From: Fidelibacterota bacterium
Lineage (GTDB): Bacteria; Fidelibacterota; Marinisomatia; Marinisomatales; TCS55
Assembly (NCBI GenBank): GCA_029936965.1
Contig: JAPYRG010000014.1
Span: forward strand, 1-60,147
Direction: 5' to 3'
Length of the DNA: 60,147 nucleotides
The notes below the pieces were generated by a model. That model had not been told where the DNA came from, made no database searches, and saw nothing but the letters and a program-made list of their open reading frames with translations. Numbering within the stretch: the first letter of the stretch is position 1; each line of letters opens with the position of its first letter. The position numbers were made by a program, and so were the translations under genes. Of the stretch, positions 46,694 through 56,125 are shown piece after piece.

Positions 46694-47431
46694 ATGATTA
46701 ATATCATGATATTAATTCTGGGTTCAATTAGATGCGCTTCTTTTAAATCAAATGAGGTTGGGGATATTGATGTGCAATTTGAAAAAGCGAGAATCTTCCT
46801 TGATAAAAAGAAATATTTACGAGCTCAAGAAGAGTTTAATAATCTAGTAATAAGAGGTACTCATACAGAACTCGGCGATGATTCTCAATTCTATCTTGCG
46901 GAATCATATTTCTTAAACAAAGAATATCTTTTAGCTATCGCAGAATATGATCGTCTTATTCGAAGAATGGGTTTTAGTCCTTATGTTGAAAAATCTAGAT
47001 GGAGGGTTTGTCAAAGCTATGTGAAGGAATCTCCTAAGTATTATAAAGATCAAACAAATACCCAAAAAGCATTGAGCAAATTACAAGAGTTTATTGATGA
47101 TTATCCAAATTCAGAATATAAAGATGAAGCAAACAATCAAATTTCAGAACTTCGGAATAAATTAGCTTATAAAGAATATGCAACTGGTGTTTTATATATA
47201 AAAATGGAAGAATATCAGTCAGCAATAATGTCTTTTGAATTTTTAATTGATAATTATTATGATACAGAAGTTTTAGAAAAAGGTCATGTTGGAATTATTA
47301 GATGTTACGCCCTTATGGATGAATACAATAAAGCGGAGGACTATTATAATAATCATTTATCAGAAATTTTTAGCAATAATCTAAAAGAAACTGCTCAAAA
47401 CTATATAAAAAAATCTAATTCCTCAAATTAA
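46694..47431 (+). CDS. bamD: BamD-like outer-membrane assembly lipoprotein
   Basis: A 245-residue TPR protein with the BamD/YfiO pattern: FEKARIFLDKKKYLRAQEEF, DSQFYLAESYFLNKEYLLAI, LSKLQEFIDDYPNSEYKDEA, LYIKMEEYQSAIMSFEFLI. BamD works with BamA to insert barrels into the outer membrane. A short N-terminal hydrophobic stretch ends in GSIRC, a poor lipobox (Arg at -1), so lipidation at that Cys is likely but not certain. nadD begins right after the stop. Confidence 0.85.
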   Translation: MINIMILILGSIRCASFKSNEVGDIDVQFEKARIFLDKKKYLRAQEEFNNLVIRGTHTELGDDSQFYLAESYFLNKEYLLAIAEYDRLIRRMGFSPYVEKSRWRVCQSYVKESPKYYKDQTNTQKALSKLQEFIDDYPNSEYKDEANNQISELRNKLAYKEYATGVLYIKMEEYQSAIMSFEFLIDNYYDTEVLEKGHVGIIRCYALMDEYNKAEDYYNNHLSEIFSNNLKETAQNYIKKSNSSN

Positions 47432-48025
47432 GTGATCAATACTAAAAGAAAAATATGTTTGTTTGGTGGAACGTTTGATCCCCTTCATATTGGACATTTA
47501 TTAGTTGCACAAACAATATTCGAATCTGAAAATTTTGATAAAATAACATTCATTCCTACTTTTAAAACACCTGATAAAGATAATGTGGCTAATATAAAAG
47601 ATAGATTAGCAATGTTAACAATGGCTGTTACTAGTAATCCTAATTTTGAGATTTGCGATATGGAAATTAAGCGAGGAGGAATTAGTTATTCTATTGACAC
47701 TATTAAGGACTATAAAAAAGAATATGAATTAAGTTCTGATGAAGTATTTTATTTAATTGGCAGTGATTCTTTACAAAAATTTCACAAATGGAAAGAAGCG
47801 GATCAAATCTTAGATAATTGTAGAGTAATTGTAGCATTAAGGCCAGGATTTAAACCGAGTGATATATCGAATTGGATATTACGCAAGGTTAGATTTGCAA
47901 GTATTCCACGTTTCGAAATTTCTTCCTCAACTATAAGAGATAGATGGATGAGTGATAAGACTATAAGATACATGGTTACGCAGCCAGTCTGGGAATATAT
48001 TAATGATCATGGTATGTATCAATGA
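47432..48025 (+). CDS. nadD: Nicotinate-nucleotide adenylyltransferase
   Basis: A 197-residue nucleotidyltransferase. The HxGH site is in FGGTFDPLHIGHLLVAQ near the N-terminus, and the C-terminal ISSSTIRDRW is the family's second motif. YLIGSDSLQKFHKWKEADQI is also typical of NadD. It adenylates nicotinate mononucleotide in NAD synthesis. It starts with GTG, immediately after the stop of the previous gene. Confidence 0.94.
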   Translation: MINTKRKICLFGGTFDPLHIGHLLVAQTIFESENFDKITFIPTFKTPDKDNVANIKDRLAMLTMAVTSNPNFEICDMEIKRGGISYSIDTIKDYKKEYELSSDEVFYLIGSDSLQKFHKWKEADQILDNCRVIVALRPGFKPSDISNWILRKVRFASIPRFEISSSTIRDRWMSDKTIRYMVTQPVWEYINDHGMYQ

Positions 48026-48050
48026 TACTTGAACTATATATGCGATTAAT

Positions 48051-48977
48051 GTGTTTATAGGTATCATTTATTTATTTATAGGAAGCATCATGTTATTTTA
48101 TGGTGCGGGTTTTATTGTTAAAGGAGGTAGTCAGTTAGCAAGTCGTTTTGGCTTATCTCCATTCGTAATAGGTTTAACTGTAGTTGCGTTTGGTACTTCC
48201 TTACCTGAATTAGTTGTTAGTATTGCCGCAGCTGTTGAAGGTTCGTCTCCAATTGCTATAGGTAATGTTGTTGGATCAAATATAGCGAATGTGGGATTAG
48301 TTCTAGGACTCAGCTCATTGATATTTCCATTAAAAATGAGCTTAATGCAAATTAAAAGAGATTTAATTATTTATATTTTTGTTTGTTTAATATTTAGCGT
48401 GTTTTGTATGAATGGTAGTATTGCCAGGGAAGAGGGTTTAATATTATTTCTTAGTGTTATAATTTATACGTGGTATTCTTTCTATAATCCATCAAGTAAA
48501 AATAATATCGAAAATTTTCATGAAAAAAATCATTCAAATTTATGGATATTAACTTTATTTATTGTCTCTGGAATACTCTTACTTTCTTTTGGTGCTAACT
48601 TATTTGTAAAAGGTGCAATTGATATAGCACGATACTTTGGTATCAGTGAGATTGTTATTGGAATGAGTATTGTAGCATTAGGAACGTCACTTCCAGAGCT
48701 TGCGACTTCTGTGATCGCATCTTTTCGTAAGGAACACGCAATATCAATAGGAAATATCATAGGGTCTAATCTATTTAATCTTTTATCTGTCATAGGAATT
48801 GTTTCTTTATTAAGTCCTATCCAGTCTCCGAAAGAAATACTTTTCTTTGAAATCCCGTATATGATTATTTATGGAATAATATTATTCCCAATTGGGTGGA
48901 TGAAACAGCCTATTCATCGTTTAACTTCCATTTCGCTTTTGCTCGGATATGTGTTTTTTATTTATCAGTTATTTTAA
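48051..48977 (+). CDS. Calcium/sodium antiporter (YrbG-type)
   Basis: A 308-residue cation exchanger made of two inverted halves. Each half carries the alpha-repeat motif: GLTVVAFGTSLPELVVSIAA (about 44-63) and GMSIVALGTSLPELATSVIA (about 203-222). Each is followed by a G-N-V/I-[IV]-GSN block (IGNVVGSNIANVGLVLG and IGNIIGSNLFNLLSVIG). About ten membrane helices are visible. Members export calcium in exchange for sodium. GTG is the likely start (48051). Single gene. Confidence 0.93.
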   Translation: MFIGIIYLFIGSIMLFYGAGFIVKGGSQLASRFGLSPFVIGLTVVAFGTSLPELVVSIAAAVEGSSPIAIGNVVGSNIANVGLVLGLSSLIFPLKMSLMQIKRDLIIYIFVCLIFSVFCMNGSIAREEGLILFLSVIIYTWYSFYNPSSKNNIENFHEKNHSNLWILTLFIVSGILLLSFGANLFVKGAIDIARYFGISEIVIGMSIVALGTSLPELATSVIASFRKEHAISIGNIIGSNLFNLLSVIGIVSLLSPIQSPKEILFFEIPYMIIYGIILFPIGWMKQPIHRLTSISLLLGYVFFIYQLF

Positions 48978-49038
48978 TATATGTAACATAAATTTTGTAA
49001 TCTTATGATACGTTTTATATAAAAGTTAGATTAATAGT

Positions 49039-49692
49039 ATGATTCAAATGGAAAATGTAACGTTTTCGTATGAAAAGGGTTACGGTATTAAAAATGTTAA
49101 TTTCACCATTGATGATTCTGAGTTTACGTTTTTAATTGGTCCAACAGGATCTGGTAAAACTACTATTATGAAATTAATTTATATGTCTTTGTTTCCTCAA
49201 AGCGGTGTTGTTACGACAGGAAAATTTAGTTCTGATAAAATTAAGAAAAGAAAAATCCCTTTCTTAAGAAGGAAAATAGGCATGATTTTTCAAGATTATC
49301 ACCTACTTCAAGATCGAAACTTATATGAAAATATTGCTTTACCCCTTTATGTTGTCGGAACCAGGCATAGTGATATTTCTGAACGTGTGGAAGCGGTAAT
49401 TGATCAAGTAGGTCTTACCGGAAAAGAAGAGCATTTGCCGGATGAGCTTTCTGGCGGTGAACAACAAAGGGCATGCATAGCAAGGGCATTAGTAAAAGAA
49501 CCTGAAATTATTCTTGCTGATGAGCCAACAGGGAACCTTGATCCGATTACTTCTTTTGAACTTTTAAAATTACTTGAATCTGTAAACCACGAGGGTACTT
49601 CTGTATTAATGGCCTCTCATAATTATAATCTTATAAAAGGACGTGGACATCGAATAATGGAAATTCAACAAGGTATTCTGCGTAATAATTAA
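49039..49692 (+). CDS. ftsE: Cell division ATP-binding protein FtsE
   Basis: A 217-residue ABC ATPase. Walker A is GPTGSGKTT (about 35-43), the Q-loop is FQDYHLL, the signature is LSGGEQQR, Walker B is IILADEPT, and the H-loop ASHNYNL. Its N-terminus and length fit FtsE, and ftsX follows with a one-base overlap. FtsEX controls peptidoglycan hydrolases at the septum. Confidence 0.95.
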   Translation: MIQMENVTFSYEKGYGIKNVNFTIDDSEFTFLIGPTGSGKTTIMKLIYMSLFPQSGVVTTGKFSSDKIKKRKIPFLRRKIGMIFQDYHLLQDRNLYENIALPLYVVGTRHSDISERVEAVIDQVGLTGKEEHLPDELSGGEQQRACIARALVKEPEIILADEPTGNLDPITSFELLKLLESVNHEGTSVLMASHNYNLIKGRGHRIMEIQQGILRNN

Positions 49693-50561
49693 TGTTAGAT
49701 AGATTATTATTTTTGTTCGCGGAGGGCTTTCGCAATCTCTTAAGACATAAATTAACAGTCTTTGCTGCTGTTTTTTCTGTATTTATGACAATGATAATTA
49801 TTGGTTCTCTATTAATTATAGGAAAGAATACAAATAAATTAATTTTCTATCTACGATCAAAATATAAAATTGAAGTTTTTTTTGATAATGATTTACCAAA
49901 AAGAGATGCGCTTAATTTGGTTGAGGATATAGGTTCAATTGAAGGGGTGCGCAATACAACATTTATTAATAAAGAAAATGCTACAAGAATATTTGAAAAG
50001 CAATTTGGGGAAAGTATTTTAGATTATATAAACAGTAATCCGTTACCGATGAGTTGTGTTGTTAATGTGAATAGGACAGGTGATTTTGAATTAGATATTT
50101 TTCCAATTGTAAAAGAAATTAATTTATTACAAGGTGTAAATAACGTTGAACATCAAGGAAAGTTGATTCAGAGAATAGAAAGTTACCATAATCGTTTTAC
50201 AAAGCTATTCTTTATATCTTCAATAATTATTATTGCGATAACAATAGGCATTATCTACAATACAATTAAATTAACAATTTATGCGAAAAAGGACTTAATT
50301 CAGGACTTACATATTATTGGAGCAACTAACACATTTGTGAAGGTACCTTTTCTAATTGAGGGGGTTTTGCAGGGGCTGATAGGTTCATCTATTGCTTTCG
50401 TGGCACTATCAATAGCTTTGAAGATAGGTAATAGTTTAATATCTCAATTTGCGTCCATGACAATTCGTATGGATCCTGCTGCTGCATCTGTGATGTTGGT
50501 AATTGGTGTATTAATTAGTTTTATTGGAAGTTTTCTTTCTGTTTCGCGGTTTTTACCATAA
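49692..50561 (+). CDS. ftsX: Cell division permease FtsX
   Basis: A 289-residue FtsX with four membrane helices (about 22-44, 171-191, 218-240 and 260-280) and an extracellular domain between the first two. The stretch KIEVFFDNDLPKRDALNLVEDI then VRNTTFINKENATRIFEKQFGE follows the family. The permease passes the ATP signal of FtsE to wall hydrolases or their activators. The next gene begins about 75 bases later. Confidence 0.94.
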   Translation: MLDRLLFLFAEGFRNLLRHKLTVFAAVFSVFMTMIIIGSLLIIGKNTNKLIFYLRSKYKIEVFFDNDLPKRDALNLVEDIGSIEGVRNTTFINKENATRIFEKQFGESILDYINSNPLPMSCVVNVNRTGDFELDIFPIVKEINLLQGVNNVEHQGKLIQRIESYHNRFTKLFFISSIIIIAITIGIIYNTIKLTIYAKKDLIQDLHIIGATNTFVKVPFLIEGVLQGLIGSSIAFVALSIALKIGNSLISQFASMTIRMDPAAASVMLVIGVLISFIGSFLSVSRFLP

Positions 50562-50575
50562 CATTAATTACAAAC

Positions 50576-50605
50576 TTGACTTATTGAATTCTAAATAAAT
50601 AATTA
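50576..50605 (+). promoter_or_regulatory. Possible promoter of hrcA-grpE-dnaJ
   Basis: TTGACT (50576-50581) with TAATTA (50600-50605) after 18 bases, about 30 bases before the hrcA start. No CIRCE inverted repeat (TTAGCACTC-N9-GAGTGCTAA) is seen here, so hrcA would not be self-regulated through that site. Confidence 0.35.
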
Positions 50606-50634
50606 TCTAATTTTATATATAATAATTGAATACG

Positions 50635-51648
50635 ATGTTGTTAACTCAAAGAGAAAATAAAATACTTAAAAAAACAATAGAGGATTATATATCCATTGGT
50701 GCACCTATAAGCTCACAGAGATTACATAGCTGTTATTTTAATCAATTTAGCACTGCAACAATAAGAAATTCCCTTGCAAATCTTGAGAAGATAGGCATGC
50801 TTAAGAGTATACACAGGTCTTCAGGAAAAGTACCTACAGATAATGGTTATCGATATTATGTAGATACATTAATTGCAGAAAGTTCCAAAACAATTCAAGA
50901 ATATGACAATATAGCTAAAAAACTATCAGCAGCTTCTAATAACTTGGAAGATTTGCTTCAAGCTACAGCATATATGTTAGGGAGAATCAGCAGATTATTT
51001 GGTGTTGTAGTAATATCCAAACACCAAAAGAATATTTTGAATGAAATAGAATTAATACATTTGTCATCCGACCGTATAATGTTAGTACTTGGATTAAATT
51101 CAGGTTTTATTAGATCTATAGTTTTAAATCTAAAAGTTAGTATTGACGATTCTCTACTTAAAGTAATCAACGAAGGGTTAAAGGATAGATTACTAGGTTT
51201 AACGTTGAATGAGATTCAAGAGAACATAAAAGAGAGATTAAAAGAATCTCAATATTTTGAAAATGAAATTGTCCAAATTTTGGTGCAAGATCCAAGCAAA
51301 CATTTTGTTATTTCTGGTGAAAAACTTGTGTATACATCATCCTTTTATCAATTATTAGAATATCCCGAATTTCATGAAATAAACAAGTTAAAAACATTGA
51401 TGTCATTTTTTTATGAAAAGTCAATGGAAGAGTATCTTAATAATTATTTATTCGATGATCACAATAATGTAATTATAGGAAAGGAGATTGGTGATTCTAA
51501 TTTCAGAAATTGTTCTATAGTTAGTAAGCCATTTGAAAACAAAAATATTAATGGTCAAATGTTAGTGCTTGGGCCAAAAAGATTACCGTATCAAAATATA
51601 AAAATAATTTTAACGAACTTTACAGATATTATTAATAATGTCATCTAA
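50635..51648 (+). CDS. hrcA: Heat-inducible transcription repressor HrcA
   Basis: A 337-residue HrcA from ATG 50635 (the in-frame TTG nine bases upstream is less likely). The N-terminal winged helix starts LTQRENKILKKTIEDYISIG and has SSQRLHSC, FSTATIRNSLANLEKIGML and SSGKVPTDNGYRYYVD, the hallmark of HrcA. The rest is a GAF-like domain (IGKEIGDSNFRNCSIVSKPF). It represses chaperone genes through CIRCE sites. grpE and dnaJ follow, but dnaK is not between them. Confidence 0.94.
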   Translation: MLLTQRENKILKKTIEDYISIGAPISSQRLHSCYFNQFSTATIRNSLANLEKIGMLKSIHRSSGKVPTDNGYRYYVDTLIAESSKTIQEYDNIAKKLSAASNNLEDLLQATAYMLGRISRLFGVVVISKHQKNILNEIELIHLSSDRIMLVLGLNSGFIRSIVLNLKVSIDDSLLKVINEGLKDRLLGLTLNEIQENIKERLKESQYFENEIVQILVQDPSKHFVISGEKLVYTSSFYQLLEYPEFHEINKLKTLMSFFYEKSMEEYLNNYLFDDHNNVIIGKEIGDSNFRNCSIVSKPFENKNINGQMLVLGPKRLPYQNIKIILTNFTDIINNVI

Positions 51649-51653
51649 AGAAA

Positions 51654-52193
51654 ATGAAATCTAAAAAACAATCTTCAAAAGATAATTCGTCTAATAAAAA
51701 GAAAATTGGAAAAGTCTCAGCGAAAATCGATAAAAATAAGTTGTTAATTGAAAAAATTACAACTGAAAACAAAGATTTAGAGGATAAGCTTCTAAGATCG
51801 AAAGCAGAATTTGAAAATTTTCGTAAACGAAAAGAAAAAGAGATCATGGATATTATAAAATATGAAGGTAAAGATGTAATTAATGCGATGATTTCTATAG
51901 TCGATGATTTGGAAAGGTTATATCTTGCGATTAATATGGATAATGATTCAAATAAAGCCTTACAAGATGGTGTTTCAATGATTCAAGGAAAAATTGACAA
52001 GATCTTTACGGAAAGAGAAATTACATCTTTTTGTGAAGAGGGTGATATTTTGGATTCCGATTTACATGATGCATTAATGGTTAAACAAAAGAAAGATAGA
52101 AAAGAAAATGAAATCCTTGAAGTATTTGAAAAAGGATATAAATATCGTGATCGTGTAATACGACATGCAAAGGTAGTGGTAAATAAATCATGA
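51654..52193 (+). CDS. grpE: Nucleotide exchange factor GrpE
   Basis: A 179-residue GrpE: a long N-terminal coiled coil rich in Lys, then [29 protein letters not shown], and the C-terminal beta-domain ([39 protein letters not shown]). It releases ADP from DnaK. It starts five bases after hrcA and overlaps dnaJ by four (ATGA). Confidence 0.94.
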   Translation: MKSKKQSSKDNSSNKKKIGKVSAKIDKNKLLIEKITTENKDLEDKLLRSKAEFENFRKRKEKEIMDIIKYEGKDVINAMISIVDDLERLYLAINMDNDSNKALQDGVSMIQGKIDKIFTEREITSFCEEGDILDSDLHDALMVKQKKDRKENEILEVFEKGYKYRDRVIRHAKVVVNKS

Positions 52194-53284
52194 GAGATTA
52201 TTATGATATTTTAGGTGTGAACCGTAATGCTAGTGCAGATGAGTTAAAAAAATCTTATCGAAAGATTGCACTTAAATATCATCCAGATAAAAATCCCGAT
52301 GATAAAGAATCTGAGAAAACTTTTAAGGAAGCTGCTGATGCATATAGCGTTTTAAGTGATAGCAAGAAAAAGGCGCAATATGATCAATTTGGTCATGCAG
52401 GTGTAGGCATGGGCCAAGGTGGGGGTGGATTTTCTGGCGGAGCACATATGTCGATGGATGATATATTTAGTCAATTTGGGGATATTTTTGGTAGTGATGA
52501 CATGTTTAGCAGTTTCTTTGGAGGAGGAAGAACAGGCAGAGGATCTAGTTCACGTAGAGGAAATGATATCCGCATACGAATTAAATTAGATTATGAAGAT
52601 ATAGCTACAGGTATCGATAAGAAGATTAAAATTAAAAGATCTATTCTTTCCCCTGATATAAAACTTACTGACTGCCCTACCTGTAATGGTCATGGACAAG
52701 TTTCCCAAGTTTCTAATACGATTTTGGGTCAGATGAGAACCCAATCACTTTGTCCTCATTGTCAAGGAAATGGAAAAGTAGTAGGAAATAGACCTAGTAA
52801 CGTATCTCCTGATGGATTGATAAAAAAAGAGGAGACAATCAAAATCAAAATTCCTGCCGGCGTTGAAGAAGGAAATTATATGACATTAAATGGTAAGGGG
52901 AATGAAAGTATTATCGGATCACCTGGAGACCTACTTGTAATGTTTGAGGAAAATGATCATAAATATTTCATACGTAATGGTGACGATGTGCTTATAGAGG
53001 CACATATTTCCTTTTCTCAAGCAGCTTTAGGCGATACATTAGAAATTCCAACGTTAAATGGAGTTGCAAAATTAAAAATTCCATCAGGAATTCAATCAGG
53101 TCAGATTTTGAGAATGAAAGGAAAAGGATTTCCACGTATTCGAAGATCAAACAAAGGGGATCAATTGGTAAAAATACAGGTTGAAACTCCGAAAAAGTTA
53201 TCTAGTAATATAAAAAAGATTATGAAAGAATTATCAAATGTTGATGGTAAAGTTCAAGATCAGTTTCAAAAAATGAAATTTTAA
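52190..53284 (+). CDS. dnaJ: Chaperone DnaJ with a reduced zinc domain
   Basis: The J domain (residues 1-70) has [20 protein letters not shown] and the HPD motif in YHPDKNP. A Gly/Phe-rich stretch with FGGGRTG follows, then two C-terminal beta-domains ([20 protein letters not shown]). Standard DnaJ has four CxxCxGxG motifs; only two are present, CPTCNGHG (from Cys-162) and CPHCQGNG (from Cys-188). They correspond to the inner pair, which forms one zinc centre, while the outer pair that forms the other centre is missing. It delivers unfolded proteins to DnaK. No dnaK is in the window. Confidence 0.93.
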   Translation: MRDYYDILGVNRNASADELKKSYRKIALKYHPDKNPDDKESEKTFKEAADAYSVLSDSKKKAQYDQFGHAGVGMGQGGGGFSGGAHMSMDDIFSQFGDIFGSDDMFSSFFGGGRTGRGSSSRRGNDIRIRIKLDYEDIATGIDKKIKIKRSILSPDIKLTDCPTCNGHGQVSQVSNTILGQMRTQSLCPHCQGNGKVVGNRPSNVSPDGLIKKEETIKIKIPAGVEEGNYMTLNGKGNESIIGSPGDLLVMFEENDHKYFIRNGDDVLIEAHISFSQAALGDTLEIPTLNGVAKLKIPSGIQSGQILRMKGKGFPRIRRSNKGDQLVKIQVETPKKLSSNIKKIMKELSNVDGKVQDQFQKMKF

Positions 53285-53343
53285 TTAATTAAATAAAATA
53301 TTTAAGAAGAATTTTTTATTTATAATAAATTATGATGAAATAG

Positions 53344-53372
53344 TTGACCTATTATTTAAAAATATGTGTAAT
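53344..53372 (+). promoter_or_regulatory. Likely promoter upstream of the pseudopilin-like gene
   Basis: TTGACC (53344-53349) and TGTAAT (53367-53372) are spaced by 17 bases, both within one base of the sigma-70 consensus. They sit 42 bases before the TTG start at 53414, in the 129-base gap after dnaJ. AAGGAAG at about 53395 may be the ribosome site. Confidence 0.55.
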
Positions 53373-53413
53373 CATAAAAACAGATAATTAAACAAGGAAG
53401 CGAGCAATTAATT

Positions 53414-54166
53414 TTGGATACAGTTGAAAGAAAAAAATATTCTGATCTGATAGAATTAGGTATTGTGTTTGCATTCCTATTTATGATTATTACGATTTAT
53501 GTACCTAATATGATATGGGAAGAGGAGGCGGAAGCGGCAGAAAATGCTAGATTTAATATTCAGACTGTTCATGATGTAGAATATTTTTATAAAATACTTA
53601 CTGATAACTATGAATCAAATGGTCTTTGGGCTATGAATGTAGTGAATGCAGTTCGAGATTCGGTATTGGCTGATTCTACATATTTAGGAGAAAGAAATTT
53701 TGAACTTATTGGTGAAAGCGTTAGCGTGAATATCCCTGATGGATTTGATGTTGAATATGATACAACTTTTGGGTTTTTAAAGACACGCAGAGACACGATA
53801 ATAGATACTATTCACACCGTAGTTTTATACTCCGAAGAATTATCACGTAATGATACAAGTTTTATTACAAAAGATGATCTATCATTGATAATGCTTGAGG
53901 AGAGCTTTGTTTCAGATTTAGGATATGAAACAAAACAAAGATCTGAAGTTGTTTCTTATTATGACAGCTATAAACCTGATTCATCAAACTTTTATTGTCC
54001 ATTAACAACTGAAAAAATCGTAGTAGATATAAAAAATGATGGTGATATCCTCCGAATTACTAGTCCTATAAAAGGAATATATAGTGAAGGAAGATATGTG
54101 CTTTTTTCATTTAAGACTAGAAATCACGGATATATTGAAGATGGATCGCGTAGTTGGGACCAGTAG
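53414..54166 (+). CDS. Pseudopilin-like membrane-anchored protein, 250 aa
   Basis: It starts with TTG; no ATG would keep the N-terminal helix. The beginning KYSDLIELGIVFAFLFMIIT, then IYVPNMIWEEEAEAAENARF, resembles the type IV pilin N-terminal helix, including the LIEL glutamate, a proline in the helix (IYVP) and a following amphipathic Ala-rich segment. The normal prepilin peptidase site (Gly before Phe) is not evident. The remaining about 190 residues are probably beta-rich, with a single Cys. The next gene looks like GspL/PilM, supporting a link to a type II secretion or type IV pilus-like machine. The call is by pattern. Confidence 0.55.
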   Translation: MDTVERKKYSDLIELGIVFAFLFMIITIYVPNMIWEEEAEAAENARFNIQTVHDVEYFYKILTDNYESNGLWAMNVVNAVRDSVLADSTYLGERNFELIGESVSVNIPDGFDVEYDTTFGFLKTRRDTIIDTIHTVVLYSEELSRNDTSFITKDDLSLIMLEESFVSDLGYETKQRSEVVSYYDSYKPDSSNFYCPLTTEKIVVDIKNDGDILRITSPIKGIYSEGRYVLFSFKTRNHGYIEDGSRSWDQ

Positions 54167-54175
54167 TATTCTGGT

Positions 54176-56125
54176 TTGATCGCACTTTACATATCTGAAT
54201 CACAGATATCAATTGCCCATTTTTCACGGGTCCAAGGCAGTTCCTTAATAGCAAATCTTTCTGTTGTAGAACTCGAAGGCTCATTAGTCGAATCTATCAA
54301 TAATGAAGAGTTAGCAGTTAATTATTTGATTAATGGCATAGAAAAAGCAAATAGAAATATATTATTCTCAGGAAATGAGATACTTATTTGTTTTTCCGAT
54401 ACACTTGTAAATCATGAAGTGTTTCAAACGGAAATAGATTCTTCAGATAATGAAATAATTCAATTAGTAGACTGGAAGAAGGATAAAAGGTTTGGACCAA
54501 CAGTTGGCAAATTTCAGGCATTTATAGAATTATATGATGATAGACGGCTAGGTCATATTGTTTATATACATGATTATTTAATAAAAGCTACCCAAAGGAT
54601 TTGTGATTCATATTCATGCTCTCCTATTTGGATGGGTAGTAAGTCTATGATTTTATACGCATTAGGAAACTTACCTTTATTTACAATAGAATTATTTAAT
54701 GATTATTATAATATCTTTTATTTTGGATTAGATACTATTAACGGTGGAAGAGTTCGTTTTGGAAAAGGCGGTTTAAAATGTATTGATTCATTTGGAGATA
54801 AACATTCTTTGGAAAAATTACTATCTCAAAAATTTACAATGAAAAATAAACCGCCATGGGCATTATTGCTCAATGAACTTACTGATGTTAGAAAGAAGCA
54901 TTGGGAACGATTTGATCTGAAAAAACATGAACATTTTTCAGAGTTATCTTTAGATAATGCCAAAATTGATGGTACTAGTTTAACCATTGAACATCAAATT
55001 ATCTTATCTACAATGATTATGCATCCAAATATTCATCAAGGTATCAACATGTATAATAATCCTCTTTTAGTTAATGATCGAGCTTTTCATGAAGATAGTT
55101 TTATAAATAATAATTATGAAAATAATGAATTATCTGATTTGGAAGTAAAAAATAAAGACTATCATAAGAAGAAAATTTTAAAAGAAAGCAAAAATGTGAA
55201 ACGAAAATGGAAAAATCCATTTATAGGTTTAATACGAATTCTAATAAAACCGTTTATTATAATTGCCAATATTTTTAATAATTTAATATCGTTGATAAAA
55301 ACTAGTATAAAATTAAGATGGTCTATAGATGATGTAATTTCATTTATTAGCGCTTTTTTATTAATAGGGTCATTTGCTTTGACAATATATCTTAAAGAAA
55401 TGAAGCAAAATAAAATTCCAAAACTGGAATATGAATATATAAATGCTATAAGTGATATAAAGCAAAATTATCCAAAGAATAATAACCCATTATCTATTGT
55501 TAAAGATCAACTTCCGTTTGGTAACACCCTATCTAAAGATGAAATAATATACTTACAGTCTAAGGCAATGAAGGAAGGTCTGAAGAATGTATTTTCAATA
55601 ATAGGACCTAGTAAACTTATTTATGCATCAACTCTTGAAAATATACTCAACTTCGAGTTTATAGGTGAGAACATACCAAAAGGTAGAGCAATGAAGTTAG
55701 GTGCGATTATTGAAACAAGGAGGGACCGAATAGATTGTTGCGGTGGGTATAAATATTATACTGGTATTGAAATGAAATACAAAGATTTTCACAACTCCAA
55801 TCAGTCGGTAGCGCTACCAGTTTCTGCAATTTTAAGTATATTAAAATCTGAATATAACATATCAAGCATGGTTCATAAGGATGATAGAAAGATAGGGAAC
55901 CGCATACAGACGCCTATTATCATTGGCCTAAATTCTAATGAAGAAACAGTAAGAAAGATAATTAATGATATTACAAATATTGCTAATAATCTTTTATTTA
56001 GAAAAATTGTGTATAAATATGATCCTGAGACACAACAATCAAAAGGAACTTTGTATTTATCTATTATACACCCAATATTGAAACCAAAGACTATTGAGAC
56101 TGTAGAGAATACTGAATTGCAATGA
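54176..56125 (+). CDS. GspL/PilM-like protein with actin-fold, membrane helix and periplasmic domain, 649 aa
   Basis: The N-terminal about 300 residues look like a degenerate actin-fold (ALYISESQISIAHFSRVQGS; IFYFGLDTINGGRVRFGKGG). A basic stretch and then one strong membrane helix follow (FISAFLLIGSFALTIYLKEM, about 390-410), with a periplasmic part of about 235 residues that ends in two beta-alpha-beta-like units. This is the layout of GspL, or of PilM joined with PilN/PilO. TTG is the likely start. It follows the pseudopilin-like gene by nine bases and overlaps rsmD by four. No ATPase, secretin or prepilin peptidase gene is near, so the machine itself is elsewhere or absent. Confidence 0.6.
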   Translation: MIALYISESQISIAHFSRVQGSSLIANLSVVELEGSLVESINNEELAVNYLINGIEKANRNILFSGNEILICFSDTLVNHEVFQTEIDSSDNEIIQLVDWKKDKRFGPTVGKFQAFIELYDDRRLGHIVYIHDYLIKATQRICDSYSCSPIWMGSKSMILYALGNLPLFTIELFNDYYNIFYFGLDTINGGRVRFGKGGLKCIDSFGDKHSLEKLLSQKFTMKNKPPWALLLNELTDVRKKHWERFDLKKHEHFSELSLDNAKIDGTSLTIEHQIILSTMIMHPNIHQGINMYNNPLLVNDRAFHEDSFINNNYENNELSDLEVKNKDYHKKKILKESKNVKRKWKNPFIGLIRILIKPFIIIANIFNNLISLIKTSIKLRWSIDDVISFISAFLLIGSFALTIYLKEMKQNKIPKLEYEYINAISDIKQNYPKNNNPLSIVKDQLPFGNTLSKDEIIYLQSKAMKEGLKNVFSIIGPSKLIYASTLENILNFEFIGENIPKGRAMKLGAIIETRRDRIDCCGGYKYYTGIEMKYKDFHNSNQSVALPVSAILSILKSEYNISSMVHKDDRKIGNRIQTPIIIGLNSNEETVRKIINDITNIANNLLFRKIVYKYDPETQQSKGTLYLSIIHPILKPKTIETVENTELQ

